A program made the position numbers and the translations under genes. DNA of 64,000 nucleotides, taken from assembly GCA_963457665.1 (NCBI GenBank), contig OY735237.1, forward strand, positions 3,615,322 through 3,679,321, given 5' to 3'. The number at the start of each line of letters is the position of its first letter. Position 1 is the first letter of the stretch. Under the pieces are notes generated by a model. It was not told the origin of the DNA and did not search any database. It saw nothing but the letters and a program-made list of their open reading frames with translations. This stretch comes from Thysanoteuthis rhombus (lineage: Eukaryota; Mollusca; Cephalopoda; Oegopsida; Thysanoteuthidae). Shown piece by piece: positions 44,961-55,502 of this stretch.

Positions 44961-46049
44961 TATGGGAGGCTAGTGTAACCCCTTGCTTCAAAACATTAAA
45001 TGCTCTTTTCGCGGGAGGGGAGAGTGGCATAAAGAGAACTTCCAAAAAAGTGTGAGATACCTGTATTTATAGACACATATATAGAGAGAGATATGCACAG
45101 CTTCTGCTGTATGAAGGTCCCTTTCAACAAATGATAAGGGTTAGATTGTCTCAGTGAGCAGACCTTCAGTGGCTTTTCAAACTATCCAATTTTTAAAATG
45201 TTTTTAGTAAATCTCATCAATGCATCTCTTTAACATTTAATGTGTGGTTCATGGACATATGTCATCTGAGCTTTTTTCCACACAGATAATATAGAAATTT
45301 CAAGCTTTGTGATAATCTACTTGGAATGACCTGCTACTACACTGGATTAAAACGTAAGATTAATGTCCACAAAAATATTCAAGACAGAGTTTTCCAAACT
45401 ATGTGTCTGGGCACTTTGGTGTGTCACCAATAATATGTTTGCGAAATTAAGAATCATCTTGAATATGTCTCGAGATACTTTTCATGATTTAGTTGAACTG
45501 CTAGGGTGGCATTATATATTTGGCTTGACTCACATAATAAAACTTGATGAGTTGGAAGGAAGAAAATCTTCTCGTTGCCAATGAAAAACATTCAAGTCCT
45601 GTTTAGTGCTGGATTAGAGTGAGGTATTGTTGTTCTGTGTTGAAGGATAGAATGGCGGGAGGCAAACAGATGAAAGAAATATGGTTACAGAGGAAGGTCA
45701 AAGGACTTAGCTAAGGGGTTGGTGTATGCAGTGGGCGGCACAGCTAAGAAAAACGTTGAACTGATAAACCGCTTAGAATTTAGTAGAAGCCAAAATAACT
45801 GCAAACAGCTAACTTATTTTATGAATTTAGCTTTGGTTCAGTTTTCTGGCTCACAAACCCTTGAAAACAGACCTGGAGAGTAGAAATTTTAATATGTTGT
45901 TACTTAGACATGGAGCTCTAAATGAACTATATTGAATGTAAACAAATGTTTAATTTCATTTGTTCATTCAATTATTAATTATTCTAAAACCATACTTGTA
46001 GAAAGTCACTGCAGGATATGAATTGGACTACAGCTAATTTACCCCCATC
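44961..46049. other. No gene seen; possible repeat at 45385-45570
   Basis: 'TTTCCAAACTATGTGTCTGG' then 'CACTTTGGTGTGTCACCAAT' is reminiscent of a common repeat (..GTGTGTCGCGA..). Nothing else supported. Confidence 0.35.
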
Positions 46050-46767
46050 TCACCCTAATTCTGGACATTCTGAGTTATTCAGATTCTGGGGGGCAAATCC
46101 ATCTTCTCTCATCCCATTATTGTTTAAAACTCCAATTTTGGGGGTTTTTTTTCTTTCACTATTGAACTCCTTGTTGTTTGTGTTGTTGACATGATGTTTC
46201 AGCTGATCCATTCTACGGCCTTCTTCAGTTGCACTATCTGAATGTGGTGAAAGGAATTTTCCAATGGTAGCCAAGCAACAATATTGGATTCAGTTGATGT
46301 CTTATTCATTCCTTGTTGGGCCTGGGTTTCCGTACCTTGTCCTTGCTGAATAGCAGAAGACACATTGGGTTGAACTCCGCACTTGTCTGACTTGTACTCT
46401 CAGCATGTTGATCTGTACTGCCCATAGCCTTTTCTCAATTTCCTATAGCATTCATTGTCTATAATCTTGACTTCTTCCCATAGAGGATAGGGTTCACCTT
46501 TCACTCTCCGTGGTCAGCCATCCCAGATCTTTCTATTCCATTTTTAATTATGGCTTTTTTCATGCCCATCGAGTTAAACATTGAAAGGCCGGCCACTTTC
46601 TATGGATTGGCTGAAACATTGTGTTAATGACGCAAACAGCACCAAGTTCAGTCGGCTGAAAAACTCTTTGAGTGTTAATGACCCTTCTCAAAACTACAGT
46701 GTTAATTTTTTTGGTTCCTAATTTCGAAGACCGGGGACTATTATTATACACTTATGTTCTCAGACTG
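46050..46767. repeat. Mosaic of repeat families D and F
   Basis: 46188-46235 (reverse) is a single arm of the CTGAAGAAGGC..AGCTGAAAC hairpin family D. 46465-46560 is the family F block also seen at 12560-12680. The combination may be pieces of one larger element, possibly Penelope-like, but no reverse-transcriptase motif was found. Confidence 0.4.
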
Positions 46768-46898
46768 GTGTCCTCATCTTGGTTGGTATAATTGCGGCAT
46801 TTTGGTTGTTGAACCTTTTGGCCTCCTTAAGTACCGACTACAACAGACAGCTGAAGAAGTCTTGAGAGTTGTGACTATAACAACCACAATGAGGACAC
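46768..46898. repeat. Hairpin family D, copy 1
   Basis: Left arm GTGTCCTCATCTTGGTTGGT.. (46768) pairs with right arm ..ACAACCACAATGAGGACAC (ending 46898). CTGAAGAAG lies at 46851 between the arms, as in the better preserved copy at 54424-54611. Confidence 0.6.
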
Positions 46899-47068
46899 TC
46901 ATCTGAGTAAATCAGTGTATGATAAAACAGCAGTCATAGGGACCCCCCTGCAGTGAATGTAACCAGTTAAGATTCCCCATTGCTAGCAAAATAGATATAA
47001 CTAGTTCTCTGTAGCTGCAATGAGTCATTGGGTTTGTCCTCAAGGCTAATCAGGTTGTTGAAACAAGG

Positions 47069-47262
47069 GGATCCAAAGGTATCAAAAAAAAAAAAGGTAT
47101 CATTGGATCCAAAAGTATCCAAAAAAAAGGTATCATTAGATCCAAAGGTATCAAAAAATGTATCATTGGATCCAAAGGTATCAAAAAAAGGGGTATCATT
47201 GGATCCAAAGGTATAAAAAAAAAAAAAAGGGTATCATTGGATCCAAAGGTATAAAAAAAAGT
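47069..47262 (+). repeat. GGATCCAAAGGTATC tandem array (about 6 units)
   Basis: Six units of (G/A)GATCCAAA(G/A)GTAT plus a poly-A of variable length and GGTATCATT; unit 27-38 bp. It abuts the 5' end of a family A copy, whose first ~20 bp (GTCTGGTTAGTC..) are missing. The frame at 47028-47216 (repeated DPKVSKK) is a product of the array. Confidence 0.85.
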
Positions 47263-47277
47263 AAAAATAATAACAAA

Positions 47278-47690
47278 ACTATAGAAACCATCAAGTGACC
47301 AGTATCTCTTTGCAAACTGCCAGGTTGGGGGACGTTAAACTAAAAAAAAGGGGGCCATCAATGAATAAGTCACTTCTCTCACCTTCTGTTGGGCAGTGAT
47401 CACTAAAAAGTCTGAATTTTCAAAAAACAAGTGAGTATTCTGCTGGGCAGAAACTGAATAATCAATTTAGCATAAATTAAGATTGCAAATAAAACCCACC
47501 ACTAAAAAACTATTGGGGGGGTTCAAAAAACAAAATCGTTTTTCCAAAAGATAAGGGGTAAATGCTTAAAATTTCAGCCCTCTAACTCCATTGATGCGGC
47601 TTGACATGATACATACACGGACAGCTACACCAGTTCAAAAATTGAAGAAATCTACGTTGCCAGTCTTGGTGACCATTTCAGTTACCTTTA
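47278..47690 (+). repeat. Family A copy 5
   Basis: 'TAGAAACCATCAAGTGACCA', 'GCAGTGATCACTAAAAAG', 'CAGCCCTCTAACTCCATTGA', 'GAAGAAATCTACGTTGCC'. Confidence 0.8.
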
Positions 47691-47764
47691 ATCATATGAA
47701 ATAAACCCTATTCACACCAACAAGATCGAAGAAATTATATTTCCACAAATTAAAATCTACCAAG

Positions 47765-48170
47765 GTTGTGCCCATTCCAGAGTGCATATCTAGAAAAGGC
47801 CAAACTTTGTTGCGTAAAGAAGCCTGCCATATTTGTCTTGTAAAATATTTTGCTGTCCTTCATTCGAAATTATGACTTCAGAGAATTTTGGTTACTTCTT
47901 TTCAGTGTTGCCAATTCAGATATTTTCCAAATTAGATAATTCTAAAGAGTGGAATTCAAGGGAGATAATAGAAACTGGAAGTTCTATAATCTGGTAATTT
48001 TATTTGTGTTTATTAGATTTCTTGGGAAACACTGACCCCAAAATCTTCTACCTCAGCATGCACTGCCTTTTGTGCTGAGTAATATATCTGGCAAATGTCA
48101 TCCTCGAACAATAGTCAGTTGTTGAATAATCACAATGCATACATACATAGACACACTTTTCTTGAATTGT
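47765..48170 (+). repeat. Dispersed repeat family B, copy 5
   Basis: 'TGTGCCCATTCCAGAGTGCA', 'GGTTACTTCTTTTCAGTGTT', 'GCCAATTCAGATATTTTCC', 'AATATATCTGGCAAATG', 'GTTGAATAATCACAATGC' and an ACATACATAGACACAC tail. It follows family A copy 5 by 75 bp. Confidence 0.65.
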
Positions 48171-50179
48171 AGTTAAGCCAACAGCTGTGTAGGCTGTTGT
48201 CTTCCCAAGTTGAATTTTTGTCACTTCATAATCTTTTTATTTTGTTTTTGAGTGATCCTCAGGGCAATCTTAATATTTGAGGTCCCTAGGCAAAGCAATG
48301 TACTGTATTTGGCGTGCAGGTCATAGTGCCAGCCCCAATATAATATGTGGATTCAATAAAGAGCCAACAGCTTATATAAACATTGATGTAAATAAATATA
48401 GATTTAGAGAAGGTCCTCTATCTGCTATTTATTGATTTGAACCCCAATCTTTCCTTTTCAAATTGAATTTTGGTACCTCTAAAATTGTGGGCCCCCTGGG
48501 CAACTGTCTGGTGGGTCCATGTGATGAGACCACCCTAGTAAACCCCCTCAGCTGCTTCAGAAAAAACAGACCCCTATTCAAATGGAAAATTCACAAGATG
48601 CAAAGAAATAGAGAGTGGAGCAAGAGGATTACAATTGGTGCCGCTAACCAGGATTTCAACCAAGGAATCGATGACAAAAATAAAGGCAGGGGTTAACATA
48701 ACCACGATAAAGAAAACCGGACGCAGTGGAAGGAATGTACAAACACACACAAACTACACCTCAGATAGAAAAGATCAACGAGACGGCCGATGAGAGTACG
48801 AACTGATGCACCAAGTTAAAAGGTATATATACTGCTGAGCAACAAGAGACAAAGTGAAAACCAAATACACATTCAACGGAATGTGGCGACCAGCACATAC
48901 ACTTTAACTTTTAAATTCATAGATCTCTTTAATCCGCTGTAGAACTTTTCAATGACAGGAATAATTACAAAAAAATGCAAGGAAAGTAGCTTAAATTAGA
49001 AGTTATCCCTGTTGATTCAACAGGTAAATTACCTACTATGAATTTAAAAGTTAATGAATGCACACACACACACCTACTGAAATGCCAAGAAAATGCACTC
49101 AAACACACACAACAAAAGAATCAAATTGACACGCCTTCAAGAGATATATACATACAGGCACTACTCGAGAGGCAGAGCTGAAGGACTTTAGTGTGGACGT
49201 TACACAAACAGCTTTAGTGGATAAAAAAAGATGAATAAAAGAAAGAGAGACTACCTTTGAGGGTAAGCAAACCTTTTTTTTTTTTATCTGCTGACTGATC
49301 CATTCTGTGGTTCTATGCTGGTATATCTGGTGTTTGTTTATAATTGTCAGGAGGGGTGAGAAGAATAAGTAGACATCCCCACCCAAGGTGATTTTTTTTC
49401 CCGACAGGGTTCATAGGAAGGACTTTATTAGGTACTAACTACAAAACTCTGGAGTGAGTTGTGGCAGACAACAAGGCTACACCCTGACCGATTCCCACTG
49501 GTGACAAAATGGTCAAGGAAAAGAGTTAATCTGGCTCATGATCATTCAGATGGACACCATTTGAATACATAGGGCCATATTTGGATCATGATCCAGAGAG
49601 CACCTGTTTGGAATTGTCTGAACAATTAACAAGCCAATATAAGGATTTTGCAGATGCTGTAAGGGCCTTAACTTGTATCTCTCAAGATTTGTGGGCACAT
49701 CGAAGAGGCCATTCAGTTAATCCCAGGGCAAAACTAATGAAACACTTCATCTATTCTGATCTTTCGACAATATGGTGATCAGAGTCAAAATATGTCATTT
49801 TCCAATCTAATCTGTTATGGGATGCCTAACGGCTGTATGGTCTTTATCTTTATATAGATTTAGTTGAACCCCATGAAAAAGTCAATGGATATACTGTCGG
49901 CAAAAAGCAAAATTTCGAAAAGTGGGTATACCTGTGTTTGAATTACATTGGGGGACTCTCTTCAGAGAAGAAACTAAAAAAACAGTTTTCAGTGTGAGTG
50001 GCTGTTGTTTAAGATAGGAGATATTTTCCTTAGCAAAATTGTTTCTTTCAAGTGGAAGAGTCCATACTTACCGAAAACCATAGTTTTATTAGATAAGTAG
50101 AAAACTCCTCAGATGACTACACCAACATGATAATGGTTCAAAGAAGAAATTTTCATCAGGAAAGTTGGAACAATTTAAA
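48171..50179. other. No confident gene
   Basis: Contains frames at 48463-48696 and 49581-49778. The latter (..LTSQYKDFADAVRALTCISQ..) looks protein-like and may belong to a decayed transposable element reaching to 50570, but I cannot place it in a family. No splice structure is apparent. Confidence 0.35.
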
Positions 50180-50570
50180 AAATTTTCCTCTATCATACCT
50201 GATAAAGAGGACAATTCAAATGTTGAAAAAATATACTCATCACTGAGACCTTTTAAAGAAGGAGACAAGGCAATTCCAAAATGAGACAAAAGTGGCTGGC
50301 AAGAGAAATACCTGAAAGGCACAGAAAGACGAATTGTAGTACAAAGACATGTTTACCAAATTCACCCAAGAATGACAGACATGGAATCGGAGATCAAAAA
50401 AGCCTTGTTGCCATTAGACTTTCTATGCAACGTGTTTTGGAATCATTCACTTGCACCTTTAATACAAAGCCTAGTTTTGGGTTGGTCCCGGAGAGGATGG
50501 ACCAAGATGACGTTTCTGGTAGTGACTCCAAAAGACTATGGTATGCCCCTAAGAAGGGGAAGATGTTGGG
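50180..50570 (+). mobile_element. Possible Gypsy-type retrotransposon relic (integrase C-terminus)
   Basis: In mixed frames the text reads 'YSSLRPFKEGDKAIPK', 'KSGWQEKYLKGTERRIVVQR' and 'HVYQIHPR', resembling the end of Ty3/Gypsy integrases (..F.VGDKV..KW..G.V....V.RHVDQI.PR). A purine run AAGAAGGGGAAG at 50552 followed by ATGTTGGGCAAT would fit a polypurine tract at a 3' LTR. No LTR pair, RT or RNase H was found, so this is tentative. Confidence 0.3.
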
Positions 50571-51249
50571 CAATTAAATGAAGGTTGCTATTCTGAAAAG
50601 GGGAAGAATTGAGAACATCCACTGCATTACCTCCCGGCACTTATTCAGCATGAGCGTACTGTTGTTTTTGCATTAAGCACCATGACCAAGCCTTGTTTCG
50701 GAAATGACACTTACGAGGCCATATTGTAAACCAAGATGACAAGCAAGTTCATCTATGAGTAACTGTGAAGATGCAAATTGTCTATTGAGTAACACAGTGA
50801 CTGAGTTGCTGTCCAGAAAAGTAATTTATTATCTTGTGAGATTAGAGACATCAAGGATACAGTAACAAAAGGCAAACAACCAGGATTTTGCCCGTAAGAA
50901 TAAAGTGGATATAAAATAAATAAAGCTGACACGGAAAATGCTAGTACAACAACTGGCAATACCATGGAACCAATTAATATAACAGAGGAAAAAACGGGCA
51001 TAAAAATTGCAACGGTGGGAAATATACAATATACAGCAAACAGTTTAATGGAACCAGAAACCCAATTGTGCCATTTGTATTAAAAGAAAAATGATTCTCT
51101 GGATCAAATTTCACCCGGGTTTTTTTTAGAAGTGAACCCAATATGATCTATATTTTTCTAGATTCAAAATCATGACCTAAGCGGCTCTTTTACCAAATGA
51201 GTCATACCGACAAATCGTATATACCTACGAATTCATTTGTTATATATAC

Positions 51250-51345
51250 AACATGCTGTGAAAATTTTCAGTCAGAATAGAAGTCAGACTGGAGTTTGAC
51301 CCCTGCAGCAGTCAGGCTTGTGTATCAAGTTTTTGATTTGGAATG
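51250..51345 (+). repeat. Dispersed repeat family K
   Basis: 'CTGGAGTTTGACCCCTGCAG', CAGTCAGGCTTGTGTATC. Related text lies at 51775-51860 (CAGCAGCACCCAGGTTGGTG, TATC) and 61195-61275 (GTGGAGTTTGACCCTGAAGC, AGCCAGTCTTG). The first copy runs straight into a family D arm at 51345-51385. Confidence 0.5.
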
Positions 51346-51534
51346 ATTCGGCTGGTCAGTTCTCCAGCCTTCTTTGGGTGAATGTGGAATAGTATCTGGA
51401 AATAAGCTTTCAAAGATTACTCACTGAACATAGAACATTGATTGTGACAAACACAGCAAAGGATCTTCATTGAAATCATGGAGTCTCTTTAATATCTTCC
51501 TAAATTGTCTTTTTATTAAACTCCATTCATAGTA

Positions 51535-51720
51535 GGAGTTGACTTTGTTTACCACTGCAACAAGGACAATCTTCACCAAATTTAGGGCAGTAAACTCTCC
51601 ACTGTTTGACTATCAATTCACGTTGAATCAAACCTACACATAAAATGAACATTTTCCCACTTGTGATTTGAAATCATGACCTAGTGATTTCTAGTCAGCT
51701 CTCGTACCAGCTAAGCTCAA
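51535..51720 (-). repeat. Dispersed repeat family J, copy 2
   Basis: Matches the GOLT1B intron 3 copy at 31140-31330 block by block; orientation nominal. Confidence 0.45.
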
Positions 51721-52034
51721 CTGATAAGACTTGTATAAGTAAGAATTTATTCATTATAAATGAAATACAACAGTTGCAGTAATCATCTCCAGTCAGAATC
51801 TGCAGCAGCACCCAGGTTGGTGTATCAATTTTTGTATTTAGTGATGTTTAAGTGTTGGGAATTGAAATATTTTGTTTTCTCCCACACATGACAACAACAA
51901 TATTTATCTGAATTCACAGATTAGCATAGGCATGGGGAAGTTACCCTCATTGTTTTTTAAAAATTATTTTCACAACATTTCGGCCAGTTCATTCACTGGC
52001 CATATCTAGGTTATATTTTGACCAGATGAACCAC

Positions 52035-52435
52035 AGGTCTGGTTAGTCACTCATTAGAAACCGCTATGTGACCAATGTCTTTTGGAAGCATGCTGTGTTG
52101 GGAGTGACAAAAACTCGGAGAAGAAGATAATCAATGGATAAGTTGCTCCTCTTGCCTTTTGTTGGACAGGGATCACTAAAAACAGTCTGAATTTTCAAAA
52201 CAACAAGTGGGAAGAAACCAAGTTTATGTATTTAGCATGAGTTAACCGTACAAACTGAACCACCTCCACTAAAAAACAATTCGAGGGAGGGAGGATGGGG
52301 GGGAAATTCCGACGTAGTAAGGGGTAAATGTTTAAATTTTCAGTCCTCTAGCTCCATTGGTGCTGCCTGTATGCATGATACATATATAGCCAGCAGGATC
52401 AACTTGAAAACTGAAGAAACCTATGTTGACTGTGT
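52035..52435 (+). repeat. Family A copy 6
   Basis: 'GTCTGGTTAGTCACTCATTA', 'CGCTATGTGACCAATGTCTT', 'TTTCAGTCCTCTAGCTCCAT' and 'GAAGAAACCTATGTTGAC'. Nearly full length. Confidence 0.85.
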
Positions 52436-52499
52436 CATCCTTTCTTCTCTGATCTGGAAAAGGTGGATACAAAAATATTCTTTGCAAAATGCAATCTAA

Positions 52500-52680
52500 A
52501 TACAGGGGGGTGCAGATGACTCAACAGCACAGAGTGGAATAAGCTAACTGAGTTCAAACTCCGACTGGGACAGTCTGCATTCACTTCTCTCCCCTCAACT
52601 ATGTGTAAATAGCATGGTAGTTGGAGCCCTTCAGCCTTATGAGGCAGTCCATCTTGGGCATTGGGCTAGCACCCTAGCAA
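52500..52680 (+). repeat. tRNA-related SINE family H copy
   Basis: 'ACTGAGTTCAAACTCCGACT' (B-box-like GTTCAAACTCC), 'GGGACAGTCTGCATTCAC' and 'CTATGTGTAAATAGCATGG', in the same order as at 23365-23600. Confidence 0.5.
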
Positions 52681-52838
52681 AGTAAACCCCAATAACTGCT
52701 AGAGAAATAATGATATGGTTTTCATAGATTGTCCAAGGAAAGGACTTGAAGGGCTCCACTGCCTTACATTGTGCAAAAAAATTGAGAAACTTTATTTCAA
52801 AGAAATTTAATATCTTTTTTCTTCTTTCTCTTCTACAG

Positions 52839-52915
52839 ACAAGAAAAAGTGTTTGAGCCTCAGGGAGACAACTCACGACAAATTTTCTGGTCGTGCCAAT
52901 TGCAGGAACAAACTG
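52839..52915 (+). other. Candidate 77-nt exon, gene unknown
   Basis: Bounded by a strong acceptor (TTCTTTCTCTTCTACAG, ending 52838) and a strong donor (CTG|GTAAGT at 52916). Two frames are open. The second reads QEKVFEPQGDNSRQIFW.. and the third reads KKKCLSLRETTHDKF... Neither is recognised. It lies beyond GOLT1B on the same strand and could be an exon of a downstream gene or a non-coding RNA, or chance. Confidence 0.3.
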
Positions 52916-53408
52916 GTAAGTTGATATTCTTCACTGTTGCGAGGGGGGGGGCTCAGTTAAGGGATGATATGTGGCTGAAATTCTGATCTCATTTTTTTTC
53001 TCTAATCTACATTTTGAGATTTTCATTTTCATCTTCATAGCTTTTGCTATCATGTTTTAGCTGGTCAGTTCTCCAGCCTTCTTCAGGTGGATGCCGAATA
53101 GAATTCAGAAATATGTTTTCAAAGATTACTCACTGGATATCGGTAGGGACAATGCAGCAAAGATGAGTATCTCCATTGAAATCATCAATAACTCTGAAAG
53201 CAAAGGATGTGAAAATTGGATGTAATTCATCATTATGAATTGATTTTCAGAAACAATTTTTTTTAACAAAAGTTTTTTTTTAATAATTTTTAATTCATTT
53301 AGAATTTATGACCTACTAATTTTGCTAACAGACTCTTCCATGACATTCTACATCGCTGTTATGAACAATTCCCACTTTATAAAAAATCATATATATGTAT
53401 ACATACAC

Positions 53409-53452
<44 letters not shown>
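53409..53452. repeat. (TA)n microsatellite
   Basis: About 44 bp of TA, flanked by ATGTATACATACACG and by AAAACACATGCAC. Confidence 0.9.
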
Positions 53453-53455
<3 letters not shown>

Positions 53456-53603
53456 AAAACACATGCACATGTATAGACTGAATGCATATGTACATACACT
53501 TAGCCTTTGACAAAGATGTAAGCTTAGCTTTTTGTTGAGGATAAAGATTGTCAAAAAACCAATCAATCTTCATCTAGCTGAACATTGTCCCACTGATATG
53601 TTA

Positions 53604-54010
53604 GTATATATATATATATATATATATATAAAACTATATCTAGCATATATATATACGTAACACATATTGTATATTTCATATTAATATATATATATTATGT
53701 GTGTGTGTGTATATATATATATATATAATTCATAATCTAGCATATATATAACACATTATGCATATTTCATAATATATATATATATATAAAACTATATCTA
53801 CATATATATACATAACACATTATATATATTTCATATTAATACATATATATATATATAAAACTATATCTATCATATTTATACGTAACACATTATGTATATT
53901 TCATATTAATATATATATATATATATATATAAAACTATATCTACATATATATACATAACACATTATATATATTTCATATTTATATGTATGTGTATATATA
54001 TACATATATA
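53604..54010 (+). repeat. TA-rich minisatellite with about 80-bp units
   Basis: About five units, each a (TA)n run, 'AAAACTATATCTA.CATATAT', 'ACATAACACATTATGTATAT' and TTCATATTAA. One unit carries an inserted GTGTGTGTGTG block. The unit is itself composed largely of TA. Confidence 0.8.
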
Positions 54011-54423
54011 TGTCTGTTAATAAGTCTGTAGTTTAATGAGTGAAAAAAGCATTGATGATATCTAAATATCTTCTTCCCTGTCATTGTAATTAATCCAATG
54101 CATTCCTATAGATCACTTTCTCTGAATTTCTCAAATAAGGAATTATCATCATCCTCTGAATTAGCTGATACAAGATATGCTCTTGCATGAACTTCTGAAT
54201 GAGAACAATCAACCGCCATGAATTCAATTGTGGATTCAGTTTGAAGTTCCAAGATGGTTACCAACCACGACAGACACCTGAAGAAGCCTGGTAGGTACAA
54301 TGACTGATACGTAGAGTCTAGTACAACCAAGCTGTAGATTTAGTTTTGAAAGTTGCACTTTTTTGAAGGAGATTTCAAACCAACCAGTGTTCTCAGAATT
54401 TTTGAGATGAGGTATTATTATTA

Positions 54424-54611
54424 TTATTTCTATTGATATTCAGACCATCCTCCTCTTGGTTGTTTTTCATACAATGTTTCGGCCGTTGCACTCTACGGCA
54501 TTCGTCAGGTATCATCTGGTAGATACCTGACGAAGGCCGTAGAGTGCAACGGCCGAAACGTTGTATGAAAAACAACCAAGATGAGGATGGTCCGAATATC
54601 AATAGAAATAA
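54424..54611. repeat. Near-perfect hairpin (90-bp arms, 8-nt loop), family D copy 2
   Basis: Left arm 54424-54513 and right arm 54522-54611 pair with only about four or five mismatches; the loop is ATCTGGTA. The right arm reads CTGACGA (54527-54533), a GGCCGT/ACGGCC stem (54535-54540 with 54549-54554), then GAAAC (54555), a layout like the core of a hammerhead ribozyme. Related single arms occur at 46188-46235, 51345-51385, 53051-53090 and near 54278. Confidence 0.9.
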
Positions 54612-54889
54612 CAACCAGTGTTCCTCATTCACAAAACAATCAGCAAAGTGGGAAGTTCATTTACGATTCTGTTAAAAAAAAAAGTCCTGAGGATTTGAAA
54701 GAAAAAGATTCTCAAAACATAGCTTAGGATTTTTATCCATTTTTATCCATGGTATCTGTCTGTGGCATAATGTTTAGCTGTATAGAAAATATAATCAGTG
54801 AACTCAAATGAAACTCCTGCTTTGGGGTCACTTTATCCTGATGCCTACAGGATTGGTACAGATGGATTCACCCCCCCCTCCATTATGAA

Positions 54890-55045
54890 TTAAAAGCACG
54901 GCAGATTGGACTCTTCAACCCTGGTTGGCAACCAGTCTAGGAGGGGATAGCGTAAATTCCAAAGTGGGGATATCCAAACCATCGCCTGCTTCCAATGGCA
55001 CTCCATGAGAAGCAGGCGATAGACGGAGCAGAGAACGTATTCCCG
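54890..55045. repeat. SINE-like stretch with perfect 12-bp stem
   Basis: 'CAACCCTGGTTGGCAACCAG' is self-complementary (CTGGTT/AACCAG), and ATCGCCTGCTTC (54981-54992) pairs perfectly with GAAGCAGGCGAT (55009-55020) over a 16-nt loop. It looks like a SINE body; no tRNA head is clear. Confidence 0.4.
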
Positions 55046-55146
55046 GAGTGCACAGTTGAATAGAATTTTGAAGAAGTTCCGATGACATTAGCAAGTTGTA
55101 AGTGGATTATAATAATTTTTCCAAATTAATAAAAATGATAAGGGGG

Positions 55147-55150
<4 letters not shown>

Positions 55151-55179
<29 letters not shown>

Positions 55180-55193
55180 AAAAAAAAAAAAAG
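55151..55193. repeat. (AAT)n followed by poly-A
   Basis: ATAATAATAATAATAATAA then about 25 A. Probably the tail of a retroposed sequence on the + strand. Confidence 0.7.
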
Positions 55194-55443
55194 GACTGAC
55201 AAAATAGTGCAACTGCTGTCTGCACCTCCCCATAAGTGGAACATTTTTTTTTTTCAAATTGGTCACCCTCTGAACTTATTACCTTTGTTTTCCTAATTTG
55301 AGAAACTTGGGCAATGTTCAGTAGATCTGCTGTGAATTAAGTGAAAAGAAAGAAAAAAAAAGCACTCATTTTTACTTTGATCTATATTCAAAGGATCTCA
55401 TAAGAAATGTGATTATCTCCCTTTACCTTCCTTCTACTTACAG

Positions 55444-55502
55444 ATCTTTCCTTGAAAGGGAGCCGACGCCACCCACCAAAAACCCATTTGCTTGTCTTGC
55501 AG
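55444..55502 (+). other. Candidate 59-nt exon, gene unknown
   Basis: Acceptor CCTTCTACTTACAG ends at 55443; donor CTTGCAG|GTGAGA is at 55503. Frames 2 and 3 are open (SFLEREPTPPTKNPFACLA, or LSLKGSRRHPPKTHLLVLQ). The latter is phase-compatible with frame 2 of the candidate exon at 52839-52915 (split codon G|AT). GC content is higher than in the flanks. No family recognised. Confidence 0.3.

Noticed and set aside
54527..54570. Active hammerhead ribozyme
   Set aside because: There is an extra base between CTGACGA and stem II, and no proper cleavage triplet at the end of the next stem; kept only as a relic hypothesis.
55102..55296. 64-codon ORF rich in N and K
   Set aside because: It is a translation of (AAT)n and poly-A.
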